Below are positions 34,044-45,785 of a DNA stretch of 64,000 bases, in pieces. Numbering within the stretch: the stretch's first letter is position 1; every line of letters begins with the position of its first letter. The notes beneath the pieces are model-generated. The model saw only the letters and a program-made list of their open reading frames with translations, had not been told where the DNA came from and searched no databases. Source of the stretch: Misgurnus anguillicaudatus (Eukaryota; Chordata; Actinopteri; Cypriniformes; Cobitidae); the NCBI RefSeq assembly GCF_027580225.2, contig NC_073361.2:28672501-28736500 (forward strand), given 5' to 3'. The position numbers were made by a program, and so were the translations under genes.

Positions 34044-34607
34044 TGTTGAGAAGTTTTGAGGCAAGCATGGATCCCCTCTAAAGGTACACTGTAAGAGCAT
34101 GTCACTGATATCATGACCCGTACGGTTGTAGAAATCCGTCATGTTGAACGACTTGGGTTTGAAGTTGACAAAATTAGCCTTCTCCATCAGCATAGCGAGG
34201 ACGTCAGGCTCGGCCAGATGTGGGTTAGCTATCTGATGCTTGTCGTTGAGAAGAGCCAGCAACTCTCCGACGTGGTACAGATCATTTTTTGTGATCTTCG
34301 AGAAGCGAAACTCATTGAGGTTGCAGAAGGTAATGGCTGGAAAGGTGAGATTGGGCGCTGCAACCTCGTCAAGTTTGGTGACATGGGGAAACTCAAAGTA
34401 GTAGTAAACTCGGTCCATGCAGACGAACAACAGCAGCCCCAAGGAGCCCAAAAACGACAACGTCCAGAGAAAACGACGGAAAGTCATGTGCCCGTAGGCG
34501 AAAATGTGGCTCATGCCATGTAATGTGGAACTGTTGGCAAATGTTTGGAGATTGGATGGCTTGGTACTCTCAATGCTGTCTTCCGAGTCACCCTTCATGG
34601 CTGTCAT
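34044..34607 (-). CDS. asic1: First coding exon of an acid-sensing ion channel (ASIC1/ASIC2 type)
   Basis: This encodes the N-terminal 188 residues of a proton-gated, amiloride-sensitive sodium channel subunit of the ENaC/degenerin family, which trimerises in the neuronal plasma membrane. Visible landmarks are the conserved His-Gly pair (STLHG, residues 27-31), a first transmembrane helix at about 47-70 (LWTLSFLGSLGLLLFVC), HVTKLDEVAA after it, LTFPAITFCNLNEFRFS (Cys95), GELLALLN, and NMTDFYNRTGHDI with Cys174 and Cys181. These are palm, finger and thumb beginnings of the extracellular domain. N-glycosylation sequons occur (NLT, NMT, NRT, NFS). The exon ends ACA|GTAAGT at 34044, in phase 0, at the boundary where ASIC1 and ASIC2 first exons usually end; codons read beyond it are intron. 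Two starts are possible: 34607, or 34598 with a better context (GCCATGA). The second helix and pore lie outside the window. ASIC1 is favoured by KLDEVAA and CNLNEFRFS; ASIC2 is not excluded. Confidence 0.93.
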
Positions 34608-35460
34608 TTGCGGGTCGTATCCTTTTAATGCTTGGGATAAAGAAAAAAACTCTTACTTTAAAGTGTGCAAGAAAACAACAGCTCGAAGCGAGGACAAACA
34701 ATCTTTACAATTTCTCAAGGAGCTTTCTAGTTAGTGGCAGCTTCCCATAATCCACACTGACTTGGCGTAGCCCCTCTTTAACCTTTCCTCCGATCTCTGA
34801 AGCAGTTGTTATTCCATGCAGAACCAAAACTGATGACAGTTCCAAAAAGACCAAGTCACGTGAAAACACAGATGACGTCCAGATGTTGTTGTTGTTCTTC
34901 CAAAACGACAAGCGTGAAGAGAAAGGCAAATCAAAATACACTGATGGAAAAGAGAAAGTGTGGAAATGAGAATGCAACAGAAAGGTTTTGCTTGAGGAGC
35001 ATATGTGCTGCAGCAGCTGATTGGAGCCTGCCTCCTCCAGTCACAGAGAATGGCTTTACATCGCTATGACAATGGCATGGAATAAATTCGTGAATGGCAA
35101 GACTACCGGAATCGTCCGTTTGATGCTTGTCGCTGGCTACGTCCCCCCGTGCCACTCCCCTGGTGAAAATCAAGGGTCATAGACCCCCTCCCAGCCCACC
35201 TCTCTGTTTGACAGCCGGGGTTCTCCGCTTCACCGGGTTCCTCGTCTCTGCTGGATACGCGGCACTGCCTCTTGATGTTCTGGAAATGCCCAGACGGCGA
35301 ATGCCTCTTTCTTCCAGATCTGGAAATAAGAATTTATGTACCTCTGCTGCTGCTTTCCTTTCTCTCTCTTTTGCAAGCTGGCTGCCCCCCTCCTCGCTCT
35401 CCGCTTCTCTTTAGTAGTCAGGATCCATCCTGCTGCTGAGCGTCTGCCTCGCCACAGCAT
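34608..35460 (-). promoter_or_regulatory. Probable 5' UTR and promoter-proximal flank of the ASIC gene
   Basis: The sequence upstream of the start codon becomes richer in G, C and CpG than its surroundings between about 35090 and 35460. It is followed by a GT/GA-rich tract (35460-35495). The nearby ORFs on both strands overlap each other and show no domain. I see no unambiguous TATA box or transcription start, and an upstream non-coding exon cannot be excluded. Inference from position only. Confidence 0.3.
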
Positions 35461-35499
35461 TTGTGTGTGTGTGAGAAAGAAAGAGAGAGAGGTATGGGG

Positions 35500-36548
35500 G
35501 AGGGTGATAACGGGGCTGGGGGTGCTTCTACCTTAGGTTCTTTAGTAAAGAACCAATTGGGGTCTCTTTGTGCATTGCCGTGTGTCAGCTACAGGTAGTT
35601 GCAGAGCAAGCATGCAAGCACAACGTGTGATCACATCAGAGGCAGTCGGTTCTGTCAGGAGAGCACATGCTAGATCCAAATCTGTGGATTTAGAGTCAAG
35701 CTCCACGACTGTCCAATGGCCCTTTAGCAACAAGCTTTCCAGGTTGGAGATACTAATAGTTCGCATTTCTTAAAAGGCATGGTTTAGTTTTCAACACTGA
35801 CCAGTACTGGTGGGTCAATAAAGACCGCTCGGGTGACGCTTGACCTACAGGCCGATGTTTAATCAATAAAGATGTGCACTGCTTTATGGGGTTAACAGTT
35901 CAGGCGACCTTCACGGCATGCTTTTAAATTCAGCCTTAAGTGATATGAGATTATAGCCACCATGTTGCTCAAGGGAGATAATTTGCTATAACAATGGGTA
36001 AAGATCCAGGGTTAGAGATCGATCTCAAAAGACTGTAATCGATACCCGATCAATGATGATCCAATCCAAAGGAGAGATGAATGGGAATACACAAGCAGCG
36101 CAGACACATGCATGTATTTTTTTCGGGGGAAGTAACATTATTTTTGCCAACTTCTAATGTCATTTTAATGACGTCAAACCATTTCAAATACTTATTGAAT
36201 GCATTTCTTCACATTGAAGAGCTACAAATGGATTTGATTGTTTATTTCCATCTCTCCAGAAATAGCTTCGAGAACCGTGAACAGCCCAGATGGTTCCGCA
36301 AGTCCGTTAACATGCATGCTGATATTCTGTCGCCCTCAAATATCGCAACATCTTGAGATCCTGTTTACAGGATCTATTGTAGTAAATATGCTGAGTTTTA
36401 CAGAGAGAATTAACATTTTACAATTTCGTTCTGCATATTTTTACATGTAAATTTCTTCTGATGCAATACTCCAAAACCAGACTTCATATTTAGTCTGTTG
36501 AGCATGTTTACTTTATTAATGGGGAGCATGCATATTCAAAACAAGCTC
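35500..36548. other. Gene-free interval
   Basis: No supportable exon. GGTTCTTTAGTAAAGAACC (near 35537) is a short perfect palindrome. Otherwise AT-rich. Confidence 0.5.
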
Positions 36549-36551
36549 TTA

Positions 36552-37689
36552 GGGTGCTTTCACATCTGTAGTTCGGTTCATTTGGTCCGGAACAAAGGCA
36601 AAAAAATTATACATTGTAGCTTTTTAAAAAGTTTTGGTTCGTTTTCACACCACACAGATTGCTTTGGTCTGGAGTCTGGACCAGTTGAAACGAACCAAAA
36701 TGCTGTCATGTGATAACATCAACATCACTCGTTGACCACTGCTGCGTCCAAAACCTCCAGACTATATAGTAGGCGAAAATCAGTAGGTGAAAAGTACCCG
36801 GATGACCTACTATGTCCGGTTAGATTTTGAAGTGTGCATACGACGGACACTTCACTATCCCATGATGCCCCATAAGATGAATTATCCAACGAAGAAGAAG
36901 AGGCATGCGTCTGTTTTTGAGCTGGAATGACATGGCGTGGTGACAACGTACGTCACCTGATGTATCAACATGGTGGATGTAGTATGTCAGAATCTCATTC
37001 ATACTACCAGGATTCATACTATACAGTACCTACTGTTTTAACAGTCAGTAAGTAGATACTTCATCTCATTCAGTACGTACTGTACAGCATGCGCTTTCGG
37101 ACGCAGCCCACGTGTTTTTGAACTTATTTCCTAAACTGCTTTTCAATTGGTCGGAATCAACATGCTGGAAATTCCAACAGAACCCCAGAAGTAAACAAAA
37201 AAGAGGAAAATACAGCAGACATCCCACCGCTGTTTATATAGTATGGAAAGTGCGTTCTAATTGTATTCATGGTTGTTGTAGACTACATAGTTTGTATATT
37301 AATTTCAAGAATGAAGCGTGGCTTAAAAATAAGGTTTTTAATGCACTGAAAACGACGCAGTTTGTGCGCAAGCTACCATCAGGCTTTTGTTCCTCGTGAT
37401 TACCATATAAAAACACTTCCTCGTTCCACAGCCCAACTGACTACGGCAGCTGGATTAGTACTTTTTGCATTTAGGTCTGTTCAAGGTCGGACTGCGTTCT
37501 CACCACAAACGAACCGCTCCAGAGTTCGTTTGAAAGCGTACAGAGACCACCTCTTCAAGGAGGTCTCGTTCCACTTGTTTGGTGCGCACCCGCGTTCGAT
37601 TGCTGGATTCTCACCTGCCCAAACAAAATGATCTATCGAACTCTGGTACGATTAAACCCGAACTAAACAAGGCAGGTGAGAAAGCACCC
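36552..37689. mobile_element. PIF/Harbinger-like element (GGGTGCTTTCAC ends), TSD TTA
   Basis: The ends GGGTGCTTTCACATCTG and ...GGTGAGAAAGCACCC are flanked by TTA at 36549-36551 and 37690-37692. Subterminal GGTTCG/CGAACC motifs appear on both sides, and GGTCTGGAGTCTGGACC is a near-palindrome. Length is 1138 bp including a nested 0.37-kb MITE. No transposase. Confidence 0.82.
36740..37107. mobile_element. Nested MITE with GCTGCGTCC ends
   Basis: The inverted ends GCTGCGTCCAAAACC and TTTCGGACGCAGC lie within the 36552-37689 element. The internal text has repeated AGTATG/CATACT and GTACGTACTGTAC motifs. CAC is present on both sides, but the duplication is too short to be decisive. I recognise it as a common cyprinid family. 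Confidence 0.72.
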
Positions 37690-37692
37690 TTA

Positions 37693-39340
37693 CTGTATAA
37701 AGAAAGAAAAAACTTCAGTGGTTATGGGTGCACCTTTAATTACAAGATAAGCCTGGAGTATTATTTGGTGTTTTCACATGTATGTGAATGTACGTACATG
37801 GACGAATACACCGCCTTACAAAGCATTGATCGTTTGACCCGTGCTAAGACATAGATGTTTGACATGTGCACATTGCGACAAAATGCAATGCATCTCCTGG
37901 GTTGCATACTACATTCTCCTGTACACACATGCATGACCTATGTGTGTAAAGTACATGTCGTTGCAAAAATTCGTTAAAAGTAGCATCAGGAAAACAAACA
38001 ATATTGAGACACTGTATAACGAAAAGCAAACATATTGAAAAATACTTTAAATTTCCTGTGCCTAGCACTATACAGATTTAAACAAATCGAATCTTCATGT
38101 TGTACTTTTAAGAAGCATTAGTATGGAGTAGGCGCAGCCTGACATGGACAAACATCACCCGTAAGCTGTCAACATGCCAACGGCTTGACCATATGTGGCA
38201 AATCATTCTGTTTTCTCTGTTGCACACTGTGAGAGTTGATGATTGCCGTTTCCACTTTCACCTGAGGGCCGAATGAATAAAAGATTATGTATGGTCACCT
38301 GCAATTCACAGCTGAAGTTATATCACATCAAAATAAGCTGTCTCTCCAAAAACTCAACTGTGAAAGTAAGATAAGCACAAACATACTCCCAGAAACAGTC
38401 ATTGGCTGTTGTGCAATTCGTCATTGGCTTCCTACGTCAACCTATAGCGAATCATTTCTACAGCATTATTTTACAGGGATTTTCAACATACATCATTCGT
38501 CTAAAATTTACAGCTTGTCTACAAGGTAAAGATCTAGCGTTTAACAGACTTGACCAGTTCTTAACCCTCGACTTTTATATTTATCGAGCCAGACTTTTGT
38601 GGATTTGCTTGGTGGTTTGGGTCGGTGTATTAATGCAGTTTCCACTTTCGACTCGGTCTCAACGGGTTTTACTATTTTAGCTTTAAGGTTTAGTCTTAAA
38701 TTGGTAGGCTACAAAGTATCAAAAGAACACCAAATCGCTAGACAACAATAAATTCACTAGAGATTTTTTAAACAATACAACACATATGTGAGGGAACATA
38801 CGACAGCATCTGCAGGGAACTAATGTCTTTTCTGATTCTCATAATCCACAATTCAGGACACACGTTGAGGGCTTGAAGAAGTAAAGTACCCAAGAAACTG
38901 AAGTATGTGCCGAACATATCCATCAAACCACTGCATTAAAGACCAAAAATGTTTCAACAATGTAAAACATTTCTGCAATGCTGGATGCAAGATTAATCAA
39001 ATGAATTATGCAAGTCAAATGAATCTACTATATACTAGTCAAAAGCTTAAAATCATAACAAATTAAGTTAGATCATTTCAACTTGTTTATGTTAAACTAA
39101 AACAAAAACTTGTTGAAATGACTTTTTGTACAGTGTACTTGTAAAAATAAATCAATAATATTGAATATTTTCTTAACACTGGTGCCATGGCATCTGCCAG
39201 GGAAAGCACAGCAGCTTGTCAATGCTGAGACATTTTGGCACAAACCATGAGGGTTTATCCTTCAGGGAAATGTTGAACTGTGACCAAAATAAAGGAGCTT
39301 ACAGACATTCATACACTGGTTTACAAACGCTTAACTACAC
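37693..39340. other. Gene-free interval
   Basis: No supportable exon, RNA gene or bounded element. Confidence 0.5.
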
Positions 39341-39439
39341 TAGTCAACATTTGAAGTTGAATTAAAACCAGTACCAAATAGCCGTTCTTGTCTTAGGGCA
39401 ACTTTGATGAGCTTTTTGATCCACTTCAAATGTTGACTA
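39341..39439. repeat. Small foldback (TAGTCAACATTTGAAGT ends)
   Basis: TAGTCAACATTTGAAGT at 39341-39357 pairs perfectly with ACTTCAAATGTTGACTA at 39423-39439. This is a roughly 99-bp MITE-like unit I recognise from cyprinids. Confidence 0.82.
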
Positions 39440-39461
39440 TATTTTAAATTAAATAAGCCAA

Positions 39462-40507
39462 CACTGAAAAAACGAACTTTTTGGTGTAGTAATATTTATT
39501 AGATTAACTCTCATAATTTCTACATAATAATATTAACATTTATTGAGAACTAGATTTTCCTAAGTAAAATGATGATAAATACACAATTAATTCATGTAAA
39601 AAATGAACTGTGTGGGAATAGTAAGTCTTATTAGATATTTTCTTGTATTATTTAACTGTTTTATAGTCACTGCACATAGTCCTAAAATAATTAAGTAAAT
39701 TTTAATCAAAAACTTTAGCTTATCTTAGTTCATTTTACTTAAAAATATTAAATCCATTACACTAAAAAAATCTAAGTAAAATTTACTTACATTTATTTGC
39801 ACATGTTGTAAGGAATACCCACAATTCTTTGCGCCTGAATATTTTTATTTTTTAAGCTTTATCACAGAATAAGAACTGATAAGAACTTTAACTACTTAAA
39901 TATTTGTTAGCAAAATGTCATAAAGGTTTAAGCTCTTATATTATTGATTTTGTTTTGTTGTAAATAATAATTTTGTGAAGTCACCGTTCAGGTGATCAGT
40001 GTTTCTTTACATGAACCCTGTTCAGAACAGTGTATTGTAATTCTTTCCACAGTGCTGATAATGCATGTCAGAAACACAGTTTGTGTGCGTTTCTGTTCCG
40101 AATCAAGTTTATTCAATGACTGACTTGTTGTCAGTCATGAATTGTGTGTTATAATGCCATTTATAACACTTAAAAGAACTATGTCCATATTAATATGTTA
40201 AAGAAAATAACAAACAGAAAATACGATTTATTTAATATTATTAGGACAGCAATGCTTCAATTAAAAAAAAAACCTAATAGACTCTACCTAAACGATTAAA
40301 ATAAATCTAACTTCTAAATAAAATAATTAAGTAACATTTAATTAATTTTTTAACATATTTTTTATCATGCAATTTTAAGTAAATTTTATTTGATTTTAGT
40401 AGGTAAGTTTTACTTATAAAAAAGCAGTAAATTTTACTTAAAAAAAGTTCGTGCAAATTGTTACGAGGATTTTTTTAAGTAAATTTTACTAGTTGTTTTT
40501 TTCAGTG
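39462..40507. mobile_element. Foldback element with CACTGAAAAAA ends and AGTAAATTTTACT motifs
   Basis: The ends CACTGAAAAAACGAACTTTTT and ...GTTTTTTTCAGTG are inverted. The terminal parts repeat TTTTACTTA/TAAGTAAA many times. It is about 1.05 kb, AT-rich and non-coding. No clear duplication, so the class is undecided. Confidence 0.6.
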
Positions 40508-40564
40508 AAGGCAATACAATTTTCTTTTCGTAAATTTTAAATACTTCAGATTTTCATCTGTATA

Positions 40565-41440
40565 AGACAAAAGTGACCCTGGACCACAAAAACCCTGGAC
40601 CATTCACACTGGTATATATGTAGCCTTAGCCAACAAAACATTAAATGGGTCCAAATTATTTCTTTTTTATGCCAAAAATCATTAGGATATAGGTAAAGAT
40701 CATGTTTCATGAAAATATTTTGTAAATTTTCTATTGCCAAGGATTTAATTTGGACAACTTTAAAAGGCCATTTTTTTTCCAATATTTACATTTTTTTGCA
40801 CCCTTAGGGCTCAGTCACACCAAAAGCGCTTTAAACGCTTGCAAACGCAAGGCGCGACGCACTGCCTTTTTTAAAAAAGAGCAGTGCAGCGCGGCTTTTC
40901 ATATTGCTAAGCAACCACCGAGTCAGCTGTCTTGTCAATCAAATATTGAAGCGTGAGCGCTCTTTTGCTGTTAACTGTCATATTAGCAGAAACTTTAAAA
41001 AGAGGGCGCTTGCTCTGACCTTGTTTGAGGATAAGAGGAGCACAAACACGCAGGAGAGAGTGAGCGAGTGGAGTCCGGTTCTTCAAAGCAACTGTAAACT
41101 TCCCTCGCCACAACGTAAGGCCCGCCTCTCCCCTCATTCGATTGGACAATGGAAGACGCGAATGACGTCAGGCGCTCCTCCGCTCTCAGCGCTCCTTCAA
41201 AAACGCGTGCGCGGCAGGCGGCAGAAAACCGCAAGGCGCTCGGCGCGCATAAACAGCGCGCAAACGCGCCCAGCCCATAGAATATCATTCAAAAAAGGCG
41301 CCTGCAACTGCCATAAACGCTTTTGGTGTGACTGAGCCCTTAGATTCCAAAATTTCCTATCCAAACTAACAACATCAATGGAAAGCTTATTTATGTAGCT
41401 TTCAGATGAAAAATTTGTAATTTTCAATGAATGGTTGCTT
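40565..41440 (+). repeat. CCTGGACCACAAAA-family repeat split by a MITE
   Basis: GTGACCCTGGACCACAAAAA begins near 40571, and related text resumes after the MITE (ACATCAATGGAAAGCTTATTTATG, near 41370). It is in the opposite reading direction to the copy at 1-215 in shared phrases. The uninterrupted family is well known from cyprinid genomes; identification is from memory. Confidence 0.65.
40807..41339. mobile_element. PIF/Harbinger-like MITE, best copy, TSD TTA
   Basis: The perfect inverted ends GGGCTCAGTCACACCAAAAG and CTTTTGGTGTGACTGAGCCC are flanked by TTA (40804-40806 and 41340-41342). It is 533 bp, GC-rich and non-coding, although ORFs run through it on both strands. It is the sister of 3241-3776 in the same orientation. 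Confidence 0.9.
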
Positions 41441-41442
41441 AA

Positions 41443-41757
41443 AATACCATATAGATAATTTATTATAGCATTATAAAATTGCCACTTTGCAGGTGTGAGC
41501 AAAAATGTGCCGTTTTGGGTGTGTCCTTTAAAATGCAAATGAGCTGATCTCTGCACTAAATGGCAGTGCTGTGGTTGGTTGGTGCAGATTAAGGGGCAGT
41601 ATAAGATGAAACCCATCTGACATCACAAGGGGAGCCAAATTTCAATGAGCCATTTTTTTTCACATGCTTGCAGAGAATGGTTTACCAAAACTAAGTTACT
41701 GGGTTGATCTTTTTCACATTTTCTAGGTTGATAGAAGCACTGGGGACCCAATTATAT
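41443..41757 (+). repeat. Truncated copy of the 12908-13257 repeat family
   Basis: It shares AAAATTGCCACTTTG, GTGTGAGCAAAAATGTGCCG, ACATCACAAGG.GAGCCAAAT and TGGGTTGATCTTTTTCACAT with the family, in the opposite direction to the first copy. Both ends lack the TTAA borders. Confidence 0.65.
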
Positions 41758-41845
41758 ACCCATCATAGGTTAAATTACAACCCAACGTGTTGGGTTTGTT
41801 CCTTTTTGACGCAACTTGGGTTGAAAATAACCCAGCAGTCTAGAG
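41758..41845. repeat. AACCCA/TGGGTT repeat fragment
   Basis: Alternating TGGGTT and AACCCA motifs, as in a cyprinid repeat that also appears at 62339-62400 and 62975-63240. Confidence 0.45.
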
Positions 41846-42943
41846 ATGTTAGGCATATCTAAACTTCATCACAACATTGCTAACATCAAACCGGTTATTC
41901 ATCATTTCTCCACTTTTCCAGAGCACAAAAAAGGGTTTAGGATGACGTGAAGGTGAGTAAGTGACAAAACGGCCATTTTTTCTTTGATCCATTACTTTAA
42001 TGAACAAATAAACCGTTTTAACTGCATGCATTTCTTTATGCAAGCAACATGAATGTTCCTGCACACAGAAGAAATGTAAGCACATCTACCACAGCCTTTA
42101 TTACAGTACATGAAGCTAAATTTAAGCGGTTTGCTACTAAATTCCCCATAGAGAAGCATTAAAGGGCATGACAAAAGCCAAGCAGATAAGCACAAGAGAA
42201 GAGAGAAAACGCAGTAACAGACAACCAGACGGATGTGTATATATTGTGCGTGTAGACTATATGTGAGAAAGTATGCAGACACATAATCTAGCCAACGCTT
42301 GTTATTTAACACATAACAAGGACGAACTACCAATTGCATTACAGGCTGTGTGAAAACATTTTAAATGTCACTCAGCTGAGAATATTGCTGAAGTCAGCTC
42401 TAATAAAGCAGTAACACATGCACAACCAAGGCAGACGCTCAGGAACGATGCTGCGGCTAGTATGAAAGTGTGAGCATCTCTAAACTAAGAAAGATTATCT
42501 GTATGTATTACTATCAATCTCATCCATGTGCCGAGATGCTTTACAATAAAGCTTTGCAGTTTTGAAGCAGCAGGCTTTTGAGAAAGCTAAATGAGAATAG
42601 GTGAATGGTATGATGACTCGAGCCACACTGCTCGACCCTGGAAATAAATCAGACGACTTCTCAGCCAATCGGAAAAAACGGCTGCGAACAGTTTATGGCA
42701 GAATGTGGCGATATGGTCACAAACACCCAAACAGGATTGTGGGTGAGTATTAAACAGGTCAAGGATGTCGTAAAAGGGTACACTATGTTGCTACAAAGGT
42801 GCACAGCAGGGGGTTTTGCCTAAAGCTCAGAATTTTTTTCCAACAGTATTAGCAAAAAGTTATTTCATGCATGATTTTGCTGATGCAGAAAAAGAAATTA
42901 CCTATTAAAATAATTTTCATAGACATTTTCAATCGACCGATTG
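41846..42943. other. Gene-free interval
   Basis: Nothing supportable. The 115-codon minus ORF at 41992-42339 is cysteine-rich but has no recognisable domain or splice context. Confidence 0.45.
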
Positions 42944-43192
42944 CAGTGGTTCTCAAACTTTTTACACTAAGTACAACCTCAAAAAAAATATTTGGCTCTT
43001 CCAAAACCACAATAATGACCAACGTTAAAATCCAGAAGTATAGTAGGCCTAATAGGGTGCTCCTTATTTTCAACATTTAAAAGTTCATGCTCTCACCCCA
43101 CCAATATGTTTGAATAATTAAAAAAATTGGGCAATTTTTAACAAAATTAATATTTAGACGGTGCTTAAGACCTTTGAAGGTTAACATATTCG
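42944..43192 (+). mobile_element. Truncated hAT-like repeat abutting the palindrome
   Basis: CAGTGGTTCTCAAACTTTTT is the start of a widespread fish hAT family, followed by ACTAAGTAC.ACCTC and ATAATGACCAACGTTAAAAT. The matching right end (...GTTTGAGAACCACTG) does not occur anywhere before or after the palindrome, so the copy was truncated, possibly at or before palindrome formation. Confidence 0.55.
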
Positions 43193-43244
43193 CATATGAG
43201 TAGTATATATGGGCTACACGTTGTCAAAATGATTGATGGTCCCC

Positions 43245-43610
43245 TTTGACCTTAGGGGAGGGGCTAACCTTTTGACCTCAGGGGAGGGGCTGACCTTTTG
43301 ACCTGCGAGGGAGGGGTGACCTTTGACCGGACCACCCACGTCGTGAACCTTTGACCTCCGGGGAGGGGCTAACCTTTGACCGGACCACCCACGTCGTGAA
43401 CCTTTGACCGGACCTCCCACGTCGTGAACTTTTGACCGGACCTCCCACGTCGTGAACTTTTGAACCGACCGCCCACGTCGTGAACTTTTGAACCGACCGT
43501 CCACGTCGCTCTGAACTTTTGAACCGATCGCCCACGTAGCGTTGAACTTTTAACCGGACCGCCCACGTCGCGTTGAACTTTTAACCGGTACGCCCACGTC
43601 ACGTTGACAT
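43245..43610 (-). repeat. Minisatellite, 25-31 bp units, left-arm copy
   Basis: Units of the form TTCACGACGTGGG.GGTCCGGTCAAAAG (read on the minus strand) are repeated about ten times. Unit length changes from 31 to 28 and then to 25-26 bp, where the last units become TTAGCCCCTCCCC..AGGTCAAAAGG. All three minus-strand frames stay open over it (for example VKSSRRGRSGQ), which is a property of the repeat. Confidence 0.93.
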
Positions 43611-43729
43611 GTTTACGTCCGGGGTTATCTCCGGGGCGTGTTAAATCATGTCCTCCTACGATAAAACAATAAAAACAGTGTTTACACAAGTGGTCTTCAT
43701 TAAAACACATTCCATGCTCCCATCATAAT

Positions 43730-43999
43730 TTATATAAGGTGGGGCATAATATGTATAATAAAAGCCAGGGAAATCAGAGTTACGACAATCACAAACATGG
43801 ATAGGCCATGCAGCTCGCACGGTACTCCAGTGAGTGAATGGTGAAATAGCATAGAGCATCTAGCTATGGCGACGAAAAAAAATTTACTTTTAACATGCAT
43901 TGAAATTTTAACATGCACCATTTTAGAATGCGTGACATCGTTATAATCTGCCATGCTGGCATTGAAATATTGTGAAATCCTCTCATTGATTAGTTTCAT
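43730..43999 (-). other. Unrecognised 89-codon ORF in left arm
   Basis: It opens MKLINERISQYF and ends with a hydrophobic stretch (LSMFVIVVTLISLAFII) that could span a membrane. In the mirror copy in the right arm a 1-bp homopolymer difference shifts the frame, and the reading stops after about 45 codons. That argues against a conserved gene. No family recognised. Confidence 0.15.
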
Positions 44000-44366
44000 T
44001 AAAGAAATTAAGTGTTCTTTCTTTTCTTTTAAACGTCATCCTGGCTTATAAGGCTATATTCATGGTGAGAATAAGCTGTAATTATATAAAGTAAGATTAG
44101 AAAAGATGAACTTTCTCTAATAATCTTAGCACTATGTATGGATACGACTGATTAAAAAACATGTTCAAAAGTATCAACATAATAAAAAAGGTTTCTCACA
44201 GCGGCAGATGAAATACAATCTAAAAGAATAAAGAACAATGAATTCTGTCAAGATGAACATTTTGTAGGATTTTCTCTAGAGAGTAAAAAACGATGTGTAA
44301 TTTTTAAATGTCCTATTCTGCATTTTGTATAGATGACCTGATTTTCAAAACAGAAATTATGTTTTT

Positions 44367-44567
44367 TTAAATAAACTGTTCAATACAAAGATATGGTCTT
44401 CTGCCACTTACACAGATCGTAGTCCTTAAAGTTGCATTCCTGAGAGCTGCTTCCACTCCGAATCGTAAATCGTTTTGGCAGTGCCCGGGTGAGGACCGAG
44501 ATATTTTGTTTTTTAACTCGTAAAGCATGTCCAGTCCTCCTGCGATAGCAGCACAGTGTTTATACAA
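44367..44567 (-). other. Unrecognised 66-codon ORF in left arm (outward pointing)
   Basis: Opens MYKHCAAIAGGLDML. Its mirror is at 49820-50020 (plus), differing by one residue (Ala to Ser). TATCGCAG|GAGG upstream and TGT|GTAAGT downstream look like a 3' and a 5' splice site, bounding a possible 128-base exon (49848-49975 in the right arm). No domain recognised; splicing is conjecture. Confidence 0.2.
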
Positions 44568-45785
44568 GGGGCCTGCATTAATGCAGCTTGCGTTGCTTTC
44601 ATCATATTAATAAGTACAGCATAAGTAAAGACAAAAAGACACATATTACAAAACATTACCTGTCTAAAAACTGAGACTTTTAACTTTAGGTTATTAGTAT
44701 ATTAGGTTTAGTATAGTTTTCAGACTTTCAGAAAGAACTCATCAACTTAAAGAATAAAGCACTTATCAATCACATTTATTTTAATCTCAAAAACTCAAGT
44801 TTTCATCTAGTATTTAATAATATTTGACAAATTACTCCATACAAGACAATCAAATTATATACATTCAATGAACACAACATACAAATTCTAACTTCATCAC
44901 ATGCTTTGATGCACTCATTTCTCTGTCTCTGTTGTTCTCAGTTATCAGTTGTCGGCTATGTAAACAGTGTTTTTTTATTTTATAAAGTGTATTAAACTCA
45001 CACTGCTCTTTACCCAGAATAACATGCACTCATTCCGTGGTGACAAAGCGAGGTACATGATTTCTTCAATTTATAAAAACACAAGTAAACTTTTTATTGT
45101 AAAATAGTCAAATAAAATAGTAAGACTAAAGACATAGGCTAACTGATGATCCTTACATATGAAATACCCGCACAAAGTCATCTAGGTTTATTCTTAAAAC
45201 GACGTTGGTTTTATTACACCATAATATAAGAATAATAAATCAGTATATACTATAAAGATTCACTTTGCTATCATTTCCAACTAATGTTGATTTATTGTGT
45301 TGTACTCAAAACATCTGAACTTCAGTCAGCTTTTTGGGGGTCTGAGCATTAATTTACTTTTTAAAGATTCCAACATCTAGTTGATTTTGAAAGATTTCGA
45401 CATAGTTGATTTTTAACCCTTACCTATACGTGTTGCTTGGCTCACTGTAAACCCAGCATGCTTACCGTTATGTTTACCTTTAAATGACAGAGAATATAAT
45501 AGCACATACCCCATAAAAACAAAAAATGTCATCACAGAAAACAGTAGCAAACCATCTGGTAAATCGAGTGTTGTAGAACAACGAGTGAAATCTATGTGTT
45601 AGTTCAGATTAAAAATACCTCGCTTTATTATATACAGCTCCACAAGGCAAAACAAAGATCTCACGTAGTCCATCATGTTACACCGGCAGTTTGATTATTG
45701 TGACTACCGTGTCCTTTAGTGCACTAGGGGAATTATGGGAAATGTAGTCATTTTCACAAGGCGAATCGAACGCTGTATATGTTAA

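Noticed and set aside
43214..43710. Overlapping ORFs rich in VKSSRRGRSGQ-type repeats
   Set aside because: Translations of the 25-31 bp minisatellite in all frames, not proteins.
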